DNA of 64,000 nt, from the NCBI GenBank assembly GCA_002396805.1, contig DGYW01000058.1, positions 41,007-105,006 of the forward strand. The letters run 5' to 3'. Made by a program: the position numbers and the translations under genes. Shown one piece after another: positions 9,563 through 19,213 of this stretch (positions are counted from its first letter, which is position 1; each line of letters opens with the position of its first letter). The DNA comes from Firmicutes bacterium UBA4996 (lineage in GTDB: Bacteria > Bacillota > Limnochordia > Darwinibacteriales > Darwinibacteriaceae). Under the pieces are notes generated by a model. It had not been told where the DNA came from, ran no database searches, and was given only the letters and a program-made list of their open reading frames with translations.

Positions 9563-11149
9563 ATGACTGAGAAAAATTTGTCAACGAGACTGAATGAGGT
9601 TTTGGGTCGAAATACTACCCTTCACAATCTCTCAGCAGCCCAGCTAGTAGAAGCGGCCATCTGTAACGGTGAAGGTAAGCTGTCATCACAGGGAGCTTTT
9701 TCAACAGCTACCGGTAAATACACCGGTCGCTCACCTAACGACAAGTTCATCGTTAAAGACAAGGTTACTCGCGATACTGTGGACTGGGGCCCGGTTAACG
9801 TACCGTTTGACGAAGATGGCTTTTGGAAAATGTATGCTATGGTAATGGACTTTCTAGAGCAACAAGATCAGCTCTACGTCTTCGATGGTTACGTAGGAGC
9901 TGATCCAGAGCACCAAATGCCCTTACGAGTTATTAATCAATATGCGTGGCAAAATCTTTTTGCTCGGCAATTATTCATTCGTCCTAAACGTGAACAGTTA
10001 GCGACTCATAAACCGGAGTTTACCGTGATTGCAGTTCCCGGTCTCAAGGCTGTGCCTGAGCGTGACGGAACAAACTCGGAGGCCTTCGTCATTGTTTCCT
10101 TTGAAGAACGTGTAGTTTTGATTGGGGGCACTGCTTACGCTGGCGAGATCAAGAAATCCATCTTTTCTATCATGAATTATCTCTTGCCACCCCAAGGTGT
10201 TTTACCCATGCACTGTTCAGCGAATGTTGGGCAAGATGGTAAGACAGCCTTGTTTTTCGGCCTTTCGGGTACAGGCAAAACCACATTGTCTGCAGATCCC
10301 CAGCGTCAGCTTGTAGGTGACGATGAGCATGGTTGGTCTGAGCGGGGTGTCTTCAACCTCGAAGGTGGTTGCTATGCTAAATGTATTAACCTATCGCAAG
10401 AACATGAACCTCAGATCTGGGAGGCGATTCGTTTTGGATCTGTCCTAGAAAATGTGGTTCTAGAGTCTCAAGATCGTATCGCAGATTACGATGATAATTC
10501 GCTTACTGAAAATACTAGGGTGGCTTATCCCTTAGATTATATCCCTGGACGGGTAGACCCAAGTATGGCCGGTCATCCCAAAGCTGTAGTCTTTTTAACG
10601 GCTGATGCTTTTGGAGTTCTACCGCCCATTAGTATTTTGGAAGACGAGCAGATCATGTATCACTTTATTTCTGGCTACACCAGTAAATTGGCGGGTACCG
10701 AGCGTGGTATCCAGCAGCCAGAAGCAACGTTTTCTGCTTGCTTTGGAGAACCATTCTTACCATTGAGTCCTCTGGCCTATGCCGAAATGCTTAAGGATCG
10801 AGTGAACCAGTATGGTTCTAAAGTATATTTGATCAACACTGGTTGGTCAGGAGGTCCCCATGGCGTTGGTGAGCGGATTTCATTGAAGTATACAAGGCAA
10901 ATGGTAACCATGGCCTTATCAGGCGGACTAGATGATGTGGAGACTCGCATTGATCCCGTTTTCGGCTTTAAAGTCCCCGTAAGTTGTCCTGGTGTTCCTG
11001 CCGAGATTTTGAACCCAAAGCTGACTTGGTCAGATCCGGTTGCATATGATCAGAAGGCAGCTGAACTAGCTAAGGCCTTCCAAGATAATTTCAAAAAGAA
11101 ATATGCTGACTTAGCGCCAGAAGTTCGTAAGGCTGGACCGGTGATCTAG
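9563..11149 (+). CDS. pckA: Phosphoenolpyruvate carboxykinase (ATP)
   Basis: 528 aa, full length for the ATP-dependent family. It interconverts oxaloacetate + ATP with PEP + CO2 + ADP, for gluconeogenesis or, in CO2-rich anaerobes, for PEP carboxylation. Visible motifs are TGRSPNDKF near residue 55, the kinase-1a loop GLSGTGKTT (233-241), the metal-binding VGDDEHGW, and the substrate-binding [12 protein letters not shown]. The start codon follows AAGGAGGT. It lies 24 nt after the degV-like gene and is closed by a hairpin terminator. Confidence 0.97.
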   Translation: MTEKNLSTRLNEVLGRNTTLHNLSAAQLVEAAICNGEGKLSSQGAFSTATGKYTGRSPNDKFIVKDKVTRDTVDWGPVNVPFDEDGFWKMYAMVMDFLEQQDQLYVFDGYVGADPEHQMPLRVINQYAWQNLFARQLFIRPKREQLATHKPEFTVIAVPGLKAVPERDGTNSEAFVIVSFEERVVLIGGTAYAGEIKKSIFSIMNYLLPPQGVLPMHCSANVGQDGKTALFFGLSGTGKTTLSADPQRQLVGDDEHGWSERGVFNLEGGCYAKCINLSQEHEPQIWEAIRFGSVLENVVLESQDRIADYDDNSLTENTRVAYPLDYIPGRVDPSMAGHPKAVVFLTADAFGVLPPISILEDEQIMYHFISGYTSKLAGTERGIQQPEATFSACFGEPFLPLSPLAYAEMLKDRVNQYGSKVYLINTGWSGGPHGVGERISLKYTRQMVTMALSGGLDDVETRIDPVFGFKVPVSCPGVPAEILNPKLTWSDPVAYDQKAAELAKAFQDNFKKKYADLAPEVRKAGPVI

Positions 11150-11164
11150 GCACTGGTAATCTGA

Positions 11165-11203
11165 GGTGCGGAGTAGCTCCCCGGAGTTATTCTGCACCTT
11201 TTT
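11165..11203 (+). terminator. Rho-independent terminator after pckA
   Basis: GGTGCGGAGTA pairs with TATTCTGCACC, with two G-U pairs, and is followed by five T. It begins 16 nt after the pckA stop codon. Confidence 0.75.
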
Positions 11204-11235
11204 CACAAGAACCTTAACCAGGGAAGGGGTAAGCC

Positions 11236-12195
11236 ATGATCAAGGTAGACTCGTTAGTGAAGACATACCCTGCTAGCAAGGGTAATCCACCAGTTAAGGC
11301 AGTTGATGGAGTTAGCTTCGAGATCGCAAAGGGGGAGCTAGTTGGTCTTTTAGGTCCCAATGGCGCTGGTAAAACCTCTACAGTTAAAATGCTGTGTGGT
11401 TTAGTCAGGCCCGATGCTGGACGCATATATCTTAATGGTCAGGATCTACTGGCAAAGCGTAGTATGGCTCTAGCCGGTGTTAGTGCCGTTTTAGAAGGGA
11501 ATCGCAATATCTATTGGCGTTTGACCACGAGGGAGAACCTAGAATTCTTCACGGCATTGAATGGTCAAGACCCCAAAACTCTAGTCTCCCAAATTGATCA
11601 CTATTTGCAGTTCTTTAATCTTAGTGGCAAGGCTAACGTGGAGGCGAGACAACTATCCCGAGGTATGCAGCAGAAGCTAGCCATCGCAGTGGCCCTCATC
11701 TCTGGTAGTCAAGTGGTTTTGTTGGATGAACCTACATTAGGCCTCGATGTACAGGCCTCTTACGAGATCCGTCAACTCTTGAAGACCGTTGTGACCGAAG
11801 AAGGGCGGACCATAGTCCTTACTACTCACGACATGAATGTGGTGCAAGATACCTGCGAGCGTGTGGTCATCATTAACGAGGGTCGCATCATTGCAGACGA
11901 GCTAGTCAAAAACTTGCTGGACTTATTTCGGGTCAGGGTTTACCGCATCGTGATTCAAGGAGCATTGACTGACGAACAACGAAGCGCCTTAGCTAATATC
12001 CCAGCCGTCATTATCGAATCAGAATCGCCTGAGCAAACCAGTCTCAGTGTGCGCTTAGAAGATTCGAGCGTTCTTTATGAAGTAATTGGTGTCTTGGGTT
12101 CGGGTAATTCGTTGATCGAGTCTATCGACCAGGAGCAAAATAATTTCGAGCGAATCTTTTTAGAACTAGTGGAAGGAGGAGGTCACAGTGCGTGA
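11236..12195 (+). CDS. ABC-2 type transporter, ATP-binding subunit
   Basis: 319 aa. The first 225 residues form an ABC domain with Walker A GPNGAGKTS, signature LSRGMQQK and Walker B VVLLDEPTLGLD, followed by the TTHD switch histidine region. A C-terminal extension of about 95 residues is typical of DrrA/NatA-like ATPases of drug or lipid exporters. It overlaps by 8 bp the gene for its membrane partner, so the two form one exporter. The substrate is unknown. Confidence 0.9.
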   Translation: MIKVDSLVKTYPASKGNPPVKAVDGVSFEIAKGELVGLLGPNGAGKTSTVKMLCGLVRPDAGRIYLNGQDLLAKRSMALAGVSAVLEGNRNIYWRLTTRENLEFFTALNGQDPKTLVSQIDHYLQFFNLSGKANVEARQLSRGMQQKLAIAVALISGSQVVLLDEPTLGLDVQASYEIRQLLKTVVTEEGRTIVLTTHDMNVVQDTCERVVIINEGRIIADELVKNLLDLFRVRVYRIVIQGALTDEQRSALANIPAVIIESESPEQTSLSVRLEDSSVLYEVIGVLGSGNSLIESIDQEQNNFERIFLELVEGGGHSA

Positions 12196-12967
12196 AAAGC
12201 TTCTGCTCCTTCGAGCCTTCTTCAAAATGGAGTTTATTACCTTTCGGCGCTATTGGATGAATAGTCTGGGTGGTATGCTCACCTTGTACGTTATTTTTTT
12301 GGTCCTGTTTGGTGGCTATCAAGGCCTACGGAGTCTTGGAGGTGTCGAAGGTGATCCGGCCGAAGTTATTGTCGTAGGTTATGTCCTTTGGTTCTTCATG
12401 CTCTCTACTTATCAGGATGTATGGTATACCATACGCACAGAAGCTCAGCAGGGCACATTGGAACAACTGTATATGTCTATTCATCCCTTCGGTTGGATAA
12501 TGGGGGCTAAAGTTGTAGCTCGCTTCTTTATCAATTTACTTCTTGTAGCGATTTTGCTGGGGGCTGCTCTTTTTACTACTGGTGTTACCCTTAATCTTGA
12601 TTTGCTATCCCTAATGCCAGTTTTAATCGGTACCCTTTTGAGTAGTCTGGGTATAGGATTTCTAATTGGTGGAATTACCCTAATGTTTAAGCGGATCGAT
12701 AGTTACACCCAAATGGTGCAATTTATCCTCATTGCCTTAGTGGCCCTACCTGCGGATCGAGTGTTGTGGATGCGGCTATTGCCTGGTAGCTATGGGGCAA
12801 CCTTAATTAGAAACATTTTGGTTGATGGTGCCACCCTGTGGGGACTGGGAGTGGGTAATTTGGCCATGTTATTTGCTATTGGCCTCTTACATCTGGCAGT
12901 GGGTTATGGGGTGTACACCCTCTGTGAGAAAAAGGCTATGTTCCTCGGAATGCTAGGGCATTATTGA
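12188..12967 (+). CDS. ABC-2 type transporter, permease subunit
   Basis: 259 aa from GTG 12188 behind GGAGGAGG. About six hydrophobic segments, the first in RYWMNSLGGMLTLYVIFLVL, then loops with VWYTIRTEAQQGTLEQLYMS, a conserved segment of ABC-2 permeases. It overlaps the ATPase gene, which fixes the pair. The topology fits a lipid, drug or polysaccharide exporter; nothing shows the substrate. Confidence 0.88.
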   Translation: MREKLLLLRAFFKMEFITFRRYWMNSLGGMLTLYVIFLVLFGGYQGLRSLGGVEGDPAEVIVVGYVLWFFMLSTYQDVWYTIRTEAQQGTLEQLYMSIHPFGWIMGAKVVARFFINLLLVAILLGAALFTTGVTLNLDLLSLMPVLIGTLLSSLGIGFLIGGITLMFKRIDSYTQMVQFILIALVALPADRVLWMRLLPGSYGATLIRNILVDGATLWGLGVGNLAMLFAIGLLHLAVGYGVYTLCEKKAMFLGMLGHY

Positions 12968-12981
12968 TTGAGGTGAACGCA

Positions 12982-13428
12982 TTGTTTAAGGTCATTGTGG
13001 ATGCAGATGCTTGTCCGAAGACCTGTTTGCGGGTACTACAAAAACATCAACGGCTCAACAACTATCGGTTGCTCACCGTTGCTTCAGTAGATCATCGTAT
13101 CCAAAATTCTGATCACATTATGGTAGGCAAAGGGGCAGATGCGGCAGATCTAGCAGTGATGAACAATACCTCTGCCGGTGATATTGTAGTCACCCAGGAT
13201 TGGGGTTTGGCCGCTCTAGTTCTAGGTAAAGGAGCCTTGGCTCTCTCGCCTTCGGGTCGGATTTATTCAGAACAGAACATGGACTTTTTGCTTGAAGAGA
13301 GATTCCTAAAGGCTAAGCATCGTAGGGCAGGTGGTCGTACAAGGGGTCCATCTGCCCGCACTAACCAAGACGATCAAAGGTTTGAGCACAGCTTTTTGGA
13401 GCTGTTAAAACAAGCAAGTACTCAGTAG
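12982..13428 (+). CDS. YaiI/YqxD family protein (DUF188)
   Basis: 148 aa from TTG 12982, chosen because GAGGTG ends 6 nt before it; an upstream in-frame TTG at 12964 overlaps the end of the permease gene and has no site. The family signature is FKVIVDADACPK at the N terminus with VTQDWGLAALVLGKGA and the basic C-terminal KAKHRRAGGRTRGP. These proteins have a PIN-like fold with conserved aspartates; function is unproven. Zwf follows 12 nt downstream. Confidence 0.88.
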   Translation: MFKVIVDADACPKTCLRVLQKHQRLNNYRLLTVASVDHRIQNSDHIMVGKGADAADLAVMNNTSAGDIVVTQDWGLAALVLGKGALALSPSGRIYSEQNMDFLLEERFLKAKHRRAGGRTRGPSARTNQDDQRFEHSFLELLKQASTQ

Positions 13429-13440
13429 GAGTTAGATAGC

Positions 13441-14913
13441 ATGAGAATGGATACCTTTTCCTTAGTCATTTTTGGGGCCACGGGAGATTTAACGCAACGC
13501 AAATTATTCCCAGCCCTCTATAACTTGTGTCGTGAAAATTTGCTACCAGAGCACTTTTCTGTTGTGGCCATCGGTCGCAGGGAAAAAACTCAGGAGCAAT
13601 TGTACCAGGACATTACAAGCGCGGTTAAACAGTTTTCTCGCGAGAATCATATCAATCAGGATCAATTTGAACAATTTCTTGAACGGTTCAGCTACTATCA
13701 GCTGGAATTCAATAATTCTCCTGGTTACGCGGAGCTTAAGAGCTATTTAGAGAAACAGGATCGCCGGTGGCACACCCAGGGGAATCGGATCTTCTTCTTG
13801 GCCGTGGCACCAGAGTATTTTTCGGTCATCACAGATGAACTGCATAAGCACGGAATGGCCACAAATGAGCGGAGCTGGCAACGGTTAGTGGTAGAAAAGC
13901 CTTTCGGTCAAAACCTACATTCCGCCACTACCTTAAATAGTGATGTGCGCAAGACTTTTGCAGAGGAAAACATCTACCGCATTGACCATTACCTAGGTAA
14001 AGAAATGGCCCAAAACATTATGGTAGTTCGTTTTGCCAACACTCTTTTTGAGCCACTTTGGAATAATCGCTATATCGACCATGTACAAATTAGTCTGGCA
14101 GAAACAATAGGTGTGGAAGGGCGCGGACCCTACTATGAGCAAGCCGGAGCCTTACGGGATATGGTTCAGAATCACGCCTTACAGCTTCTCACTTTGATTG
14201 CCATGGAACCACCCGTATCTTTGGATACCGAATCTGTACGCGACGAGAAAGTTAAAGTACTACGCTCTTTGAAAATTCGCAAGGAAGATGTAGTTCGAGG
14301 TCAATATGGTTCAGATCATGCAGGCCAACTTCGGGCCTATCGACAAGAAGAACGGGTGTCGCCTAAGTCGCAAACAGAGACCTTTGTGGCCTTAAAGACC
14401 ACCATTGATAACTTTCGCTGGGCTGGAGTGCCCTTCTATTTGCGTACCGGCAAACGTCTACCACAGAAATATGCAGAAATAGTCATTAGTTTCAAGCGTC
14501 TTCCAGGTGTGTTATACTTTGAACAGGAGGACCTAGGGCCCAACGTGTTGGTTATCCGCTTGCAGCCTGATGAAGGCATTTATTTGCAGTTTAATGCTAA
14601 GCGTCCTGGAACCCCAAGTCTTATTCAGCCCGTCTCCATGGACTTTTGTCAAAACTGTCATAACGGTTTTAATTCACCTGAGGCCTATGAGCGGTTGCTT
14701 TATGATGTGATGCGCGGTGATTCAACATTATTCACGCGCTGGGACGAAGTTGAGTACTCTTGGAGATTCGTGGATCAGATTGCTCAGTGGTGGGAAGAAG
14801 ATGGGGGCGCCATTCCCGTTTACGCTAGTAACTCCTGGGGACCTCAAGCCAGTGCCGAACTTCTAAAAAAGGAAGGTCGAGATTGGCTCAGATTTATAGA
14901 AACGGAGGTTTAG
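13441..14913 (+). CDS. zwf: Glucose-6-phosphate 1-dehydrogenase
   Basis: 490 aa, full length. It oxidises glucose 6-phosphate to 6-phosphogluconolactone with reduction of NAD(P)+, the entry to the oxidative pentose phosphate pathway. The dinucleotide-binding GATGDL lies at residues 12-17. The substrate-binding RIDHYLGKE starts at Arg180, with the catalytic-region MVQNHALQLL downstream. The 6-phosphogluconate dehydrogenase (gnd) of the same route is 7 kb downstream, pgi at 31 kb. The 6-phosphogluconolactonase was not recognised here. Confidence 0.97.
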   Translation: MRMDTFSLVIFGATGDLTQRKLFPALYNLCRENLLPEHFSVVAIGRREKTQEQLYQDITSAVKQFSRENHINQDQFEQFLERFSYYQLEFNNSPGYAELKSYLEKQDRRWHTQGNRIFFLAVAPEYFSVITDELHKHGMATNERSWQRLVVEKPFGQNLHSATTLNSDVRKTFAEENIYRIDHYLGKEMAQNIMVVRFANTLFEPLWNNRYIDHVQISLAETIGVEGRGPYYEQAGALRDMVQNHALQLLTLIAMEPPVSLDTESVRDEKVKVLRSLKIRKEDVVRGQYGSDHAGQLRAYRQEERVSPKSQTETFVALKTTIDNFRWAGVPFYLRTGKRLPQKYAEIVISFKRLPGVLYFEQEDLGPNVLVIRLQPDEGIYLQFNAKRPGTPSLIQPVSMDFCQNCHNGFNSPEAYERLLYDVMRGDSTLFTRWDEVEYSWRFVDQIAQWWEEDGGAIPVYASNSWGPQASAELLKKEGRDWLRFIETEV

Positions 14914-14916
14914 GTT

Positions 14917-15543
14917 ATGAAGATTTGGGATGTGTCTATGGCTGTTGAACCCACAATGCCTGTTTGGAAAGGTCGCGATACTAAGCGACCAGTATTCACC
15001 ATTACCCGTGACTTTATTAATGGCGAAGGAGCCCGCGAGACCAATGTGGCTCTAGACATGCACACGGGGACCCACATTGATGCGCCTTTACATTTTGTCC
15101 ATGAGGGTCAGACAATGGATGACATCCCCCTTTCGCAGCTGATCAGACCGGTTAAAGTTCTTGATTTCACCAAAGTTTCCAACGCCATTGAGGCAAAACA
15201 TCTAGACAAAACCACGCTAAAGAAAGGAGACTTTGTTTTATTCAAGACACGCAATTCTCTAGAGGATATTCTAGAAGGAGAATTTGTCTTTATTACTGCT
15301 GAGGCTGCGCAGCGCTTGGTTGATCTTGGGGTTGATGGCGTTGGCCTTGATGCTTTAGGTGTTGAACGGGATCAACCAGATCACGGTACCCATCACGCCC
15401 TTTTAGGTGCCGGGATTATCGTTATTGAAGGCCTGTGCTTGGGCCAAATTGAAGAGGGAGAGTACCTTATGATCGCTGCTCCCCTCAAAGTAGTAGGATT
15501 AGAGGCAGCTCCTACAAGGGTGCTTCTAACCGAACTAAAATAA
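14917..15543 (+). CDS. Cyclase-family metal hydrolase (kynurenine formamidase-like)
   Basis: 208 aa. The signature HTGTHIDAPLHF near residue 50 provides the metal-binding His-x-x-x-Asp of the cyclase/KynB family, with a third ligand region at DHGTHHALL. The family includes arylformamidases, isatin hydrolases and uncharacterised amidohydrolases. No kynurenine-pathway gene is nearby, so the substrate is not assigned. It starts 3 nt after zwf and is probably co-transcribed. Confidence 0.85.
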   Translation: MKIWDVSMAVEPTMPVWKGRDTKRPVFTITRDFINGEGARETNVALDMHTGTHIDAPLHFVHEGQTMDDIPLSQLIRPVKVLDFTKVSNAIEAKHLDKTTLKKGDFVLFKTRNSLEDILEGEFVFITAEAAQRLVDLGVDGVGLDALGVERDQPDHGTHHALLGAGIIVIEGLCLGQIEEGEYLMIAAPLKVVGLEAAPTRVLLTELK

Positions 15544-15558
15544 GTAAGGAGGGTTTTT

Positions 15559-16512
15559 ATGCCTGAACACCATTTTGCCGTCCTGGTAGATGGTGAAAAC
15601 ATTTCACCCCGATTTTTAGGTCCAATTTTGGCCGAAATCAATCGTTCAGGTGAAATTATCTTAACTAGGATTTACGGGGATTGGACAGAACCACACATGA
15701 GTGGATGGAAGGAGTTATTGCGTAGTTATCCAGTACGTCCCATTCAACAGTTCCGCTATGGACAGAACGCTACTGATGGTGCATTAATTATGGACGCCAT
15801 CGAAATTGTGTCTACAAACCGTAGTCCCATTAATGCCTTTTGTATTGTCTCTAGCGACAGTGACTATTATAGTTTGGCCCTGCGTTTACGAGAACATGGT
15901 ATGTATGTAACGGGGATTGGTCGTCAAGGAACTAAGAGTCTCTTGGTCCGTTCTTGTAATCGCTTTATCTATTTGGAAAATCTAGCTTTTTCCGGCAGTA
16001 GTAATTCTCCCATAGTGGAAGAATCGTCACCGGGTGGTGTACCAGTAGAAGATATTGTGCTTAGTGCGTATGATGCTTGTGATGAGGATAATGACGGCTG
16101 GCTGTTGTTAGCTCATCTTGGACAAGCGATTCGTCGGGAATATCCAGACTTTGATCCCCGGAGCTATAATTACACTAATCTTTTGGATATTGTTCGTTCG
16201 TATCCTGACTTGTTTGAAGTAAGAAGTAATGAAAAAACTCCTCCAGTCTATTGGATGCGTCCCATTGTTAAAGCTGAGGATAATAGCAGGAAGACTGGAG
16301 TTATTAAGCGTTTTATGACTAACTATGGCTTTATTCGCTCAGGTAACGGAGATTATTTCTTTACTAAAGCGAACTTGGCCGCAGAGCAGCGCGACACTCA
16401 TTTAAAACCAGGAACACCTGTAGAGTTCGTGGAGATTAAGGCCCCAGATCCTCAAGGTGAAAGCTCCGCGGAACGAAATGGCAGGGCTCGAAACGTAGTG
16501 ATCGCAGGCTAG
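15559..16512 (+). CDS. NYN-domain RNase-like protein with OST-HTH and cold-shock-like domains
   Basis: 317 aa with three recognisable parts. Residues 1-145 form a NYN/LabA-like PIN-fold nuclease domain with the acidic set Asp11 (VDGENIS), Asp73 and Asp79 (TDGALIMDAIE), and Asp100/Asp102 (SSDSDYYSLA). Residues about 160-235 match an OST-HTH/LOTUS RNA-binding domain (VEDIVLSAYDACDEDNDGW ... FEVRSN). Residues about 245-315 look like a cold-shock beta-barrel, with GVIKRFMTNYGFIR and DYFFTKANL standing for the RNP-like strands. All putative metal ligands are kept, so a metal-dependent RNase guided by two RNA-binding modules is likely (inference). It follows the cyclase gene by 15 nt. Confidence 0.88.
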   Translation: MPEHHFAVLVDGENISPRFLGPILAEINRSGEIILTRIYGDWTEPHMSGWKELLRSYPVRPIQQFRYGQNATDGALIMDAIEIVSTNRSPINAFCIVSSDSDYYSLALRLREHGMYVTGIGRQGTKSLLVRSCNRFIYLENLAFSGSSNSPIVEESSPGGVPVEDIVLSAYDACDEDNDGWLLLAHLGQAIRREYPDFDPRSYNYTNLLDIVRSYPDLFEVRSNEKTPPVYWMRPIVKAEDNSRKTGVIKRFMTNYGFIRSGNGDYFFTKANLAAEQRDTHLKPGTPVEFVEIKAPDPQGESSAERNGRARNVVIAG

Positions 16513-16538
16513 TTAGTCCAGAAATGGGGTAGTCAAAA

Positions 16539-17309
16539 ATGCGCCAACTACTACTGTGTGATGCCACTCAACCGGCCAAGGTGTCGAAGATTTGCCAACG
16601 GACTGGCTTAGGTGTGGAAATCCAAGCATTCTCAAACCCTGATTATCCGGTGCGTAATCCAGATGGGGTAGCGGATCATATGTCGAAATATAGATCCATT
16701 TTGCCTAGGGCTTTGCATGGTCCTTTTGGGGATTTAAGTCCAGGAAGTTGTGATCGCTTAATCCGCCAAGTAACGAAGGAGCGTTTTGAGTTTGCTTATG
16801 ACTATGCTCAGAGGCTTGGGGCTAAACAGATTGTCTTACATCATGGTTATGTGCCTGGTACCAATACCTACCGAGGTTGGTTAAGACGGAGCCGAGAGTT
16901 TTGGGCGGACTTTTTGGAAGAAAAGGACCCGCAGATTGTCTTTTGTGTGGAGAATTTGCTAGAATCTGATCCAGAATTAATCGGGGAAGTGGTAAGAGCA
17001 GTTAATCATCCTAATCTTAAAATCTGTCTTGATATTGGCCATGCTTTTTGCCACAGTAAGATTCCCATAGAAGGCTGGATTGAGGAATTGGGTGAGCTCA
17101 TCGGGTACGTCCACTTGCATGATAATCATGGTGATCAAGACGATCATCTGTCTTTGGGGAAGGGGCTTATCCCCTTAGATCAAGTCTGCTACACCTTGGA
17201 ACGTTGTGCGCCCCAAGCTACATGGGCGTTAGAGGTGGGGCCTGAGAGTTTAGAGGATTCGTTGTTTTGGCTTGAAACCCATGGATACCTGTCTGGTGGC
17301 GGAGTATAG
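16539..17309 (+). CDS. Sugar phosphate isomerase/epimerase-like TIM-barrel protein
   Basis: 256 aa in the AP-endonuclease-2/xylose-isomerase-like TIM-barrel family. Metal-ligand regions can be seen: VLHHGYVPG, FCVENLLESD, CLDIGHAF, YVHLHDNHGDQDDHL and a final WALEVGPES glutamate. The family contains sugar isomerases, inosose dehydratases and DNA repair endonucleases. Length and motifs fit the small-molecule branch better than endonuclease IV. The substrate is unknown. The GNAT gene follows after 2 nt. Confidence 0.8.
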   Translation: MRQLLLCDATQPAKVSKICQRTGLGVEIQAFSNPDYPVRNPDGVADHMSKYRSILPRALHGPFGDLSPGSCDRLIRQVTKERFEFAYDYAQRLGAKQIVLHHGYVPGTNTYRGWLRRSREFWADFLEEKDPQIVFCVENLLESDPELIGEVVRAVNHPNLKICLDIGHAFCHSKIPIEGWIEELGELIGYVHLHDNHGDQDDHLSLGKGLIPLDQVCYTLERCAPQATWALEVGPESLEDSLFWLETHGYLSGGGV

Positions 17310-17311
17310 TT

Positions 17312-17827
17312 ATGGAACTGAGTTTTAGGAAAGTGGATGTGCTCACAGCTTTGGAAATTGTGGCTTGGGAGTATCCGCCACCTTATGAGCTTTATACCTT
17401 GCACAACTCTCCCCTTGCATTAGTCAAAATGGTGGACGGGCAGTATTATAGTGTTTTTGACCACGGACACCTAATCGGTTTCTTTTGCTATGGTGCTTCG
17501 GCTCAACTAACGAACAAGCGCGATCACCAACTTTATCAAGACCTAGACTACCTTGACGTCGGCTTGGGTATGCATCCCGACTACTGTGGTAGAGGGTTGG
17601 GAGTCAACTTTGTGCAGGCCGGTTTGGAGTTTGCCACAGAGCAATCCTGGCAAGGAGGATTTCGCCTAACGGTAGCTTCAGACAATTTGAGAGCTCTCAC
17701 CGTTTACAGACGTGTGGGCTTTCGTGAAATAGGGAGGATTACCTGGAGTCCAAACCTGACCGGGCATTTTCTGGTTTTGACTCTAGATAGTTTTGAGCCA
17801 GATTCAATAACAAGGTCTTGTGATTAA
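17312..17827 (+). CDS. GNAT-family N-acetyltransferase
   Basis: 171 aa with a GNAT core: DVGLGMHPDYCGRGLGVNFV supplies the acetyl-CoA pyrophosphate loop (RGLG), followed by LTVASDNLRALTVYRRVGF, the standard motif B. The target amine is unknown. It is translationally close to the TIM-barrel gene. Its last 89 bp overlap the end of the cca gene on the other strand; both frames remain open and recognisable up to the overlap. Confidence 0.88.
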   Translation: MELSFRKVDVLTALEIVAWEYPPPYELYTLHNSPLALVKMVDGQYYSVFDHGHLIGFFCYGASAQLTNKRDHQLYQDLDYLDVGLGMHPDYCGRGLGVNFVQAGLEFATEQSWQGGFRLTVASDNLRALTVYRRVGFREIGRITWSPNLTGHFLVLTLDSFEPDSITRSCD

Positions 17828-19085
17828 GCTTAGGATCAAGCAAGACCTGTTCTAGTAAATATTGGAGAAGTTCTCCTACTAACGGACCCGGTTGAAGTCC
17901 AAGGTTATCCATGAGTTCTTGTCCATTAATGGAAAGGTCCTTGATGGTTAGAGCACTACTTTGTGCTAGGACTTCTCTGAATCTAGCCTCCATGGCTTGC
18001 CCATAGTCAATAATAAGGCGCGGGTCTTTATCCATCCCAGCCAGATCTCCTTGGCGGAGCTTTACTAATTGAAATGCTGTATCCGTCCCGACGCGGGCAA
18101 GAAATCTACGGATGGCCCGATTTGAGGAGTGGGGGTGGATTTCAAACATGTGGTTGCCTACTAGTGTTTCTACTTCATGGATCAATTTGTTGCTACAGCG
18201 TAAGCGTAGCAGTATTGACCTTGCTATTTTGGCACCAAGCTGAGCGTGATCCCTTAGTGACGAATGGAGCTTACCCAGATCATGAAGCAGTGCTGCCCAG
18301 CGTAAGGGCAGGCTTGGGTAGACGAAATGGGCAGACGTGATGGAATGTCCCAAGAGGTCGTAGGGATGACTGTCACCTGGCGAGATTCCGGCACCTGCCG
18401 CCAATTCCGGAATGATTTCTCTCATCAGAGCTGATTGATAGAATAGTTTCAAAGCGGGGTACAGTTCTTTACCCAAAAGCATCTTGTTCAGCTCCGCTGA
18501 AATCCGTTCAGCACTAACACGATTAATCCACCGGGCTTCTAAGGCGAGCCCGGTCTTTTTTTCTACTCTAAAACCTAAGGTAGCTTGAAAACGCAACAAG
18601 CGTAGCATGCGTAAGGGATCCTCCTGAAAGCGTTCGGTTGGATTGCCTACGGTAGTCAAAATACCTCTCTTTAGATGCTTTGCTCCACGAAAAGGATCGA
18701 TAAGTTGCTTAACTAGTGGATCATAAGCCATGGCGTTGATGGTGAAGTCTCTTCTACTCAGATCGGCTTCTAGATTGTTGGTGAAGAAAACCTGATCCGG
18801 ATGACGACCGTCTGTATAGGTGCCATCTTGGCGCAGAGTAGTGACCTCTAGAGAGTGATCATCTACGAAGACAGTGACAGTACCAAATCGCCTGCCAGTA
18901 GGCAAAGTGCGCGCAAAGATACCCTCGATCTGCTCTGGTAATGCATCAGTAGCTACATCCCAGTCTAAAGGGGTTAGACCAAGTAAGCTATCGCGGATCG
19001 CACCTCCTACCAGGTAGGCTTGGAAACCGTGTTCGTTTAGGTAGAGACATACTTGGTGGACATACTTGGGGACAATTATGGACAT
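17739..19085 (-). CDS. cca: CCA tRNA nucleotidyltransferase
   Basis: 448 aa class II tRNA nucleotidyltransferase. The head domain has GGAIRD at 27-32 and the catalytic DxD at Asp41/Asp43 (LDWDVATDA). RRDFTINAMAYD and the neck motif EDPLRMLRLLRFQATLGF follow. A C-terminal HD domain with LLHDLGKLHSSLRDHAQLGA is present, which some class II enzymes carry. It adds or repairs the 3' CCA end; I cannot exclude a lineage where A-adding and CC-adding are split. ATG 19085 follows GGAGAAAG. The 3' end overlaps the convergent GNAT gene. Confidence 0.92.
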   Translation of the reverse strand: MSIIVPKYVHQVCLYLNEHGFQAYLVGGAIRDSLLGLTPLDWDVATDALPEQIEGIFARTLPTGRRFGTVTVFVDDHSLEVTTLRQDGTYTDGRHPDQVFFTNNLEADLSRRDFTINAMAYDPLVKQLIDPFRGAKHLKRGILTTVGNPTERFQEDPLRMLRLLRFQATLGFRVEKKTGLALEARWINRVSAERISAELNKMLLGKELYPALKLFYQSALMREIIPELAAGAGISPGDSHPYDLLGHSITSAHFVYPSLPLRWAALLHDLGKLHSSLRDHAQLGAKIARSILLRLRCSNKLIHEVETLVGNHMFEIHPHSSNRAIRRFLARVGTDTAFQLVKLRQGDLAGMDKDPRLIIDYGQAMEARFREVLAQSSALTIKDLSINGQELMDNLGLQPGPLVGELLQYLLEQVLLDPKLNHKTLLLNLAQNYLESKPENARSGLDSR

Positions 19086-19213
19086 TTTGCTTTCTCCTTA
19101 CCTGATCATCATATCGATCTTTCTCCATTTCCGTTCTTTTACCTATCAGGTAGAGGAATGTTATCATTTGTGAGGAATTGTATTAGCCAGAACCAAAGTG
19201 GAGGAGGTTACTG

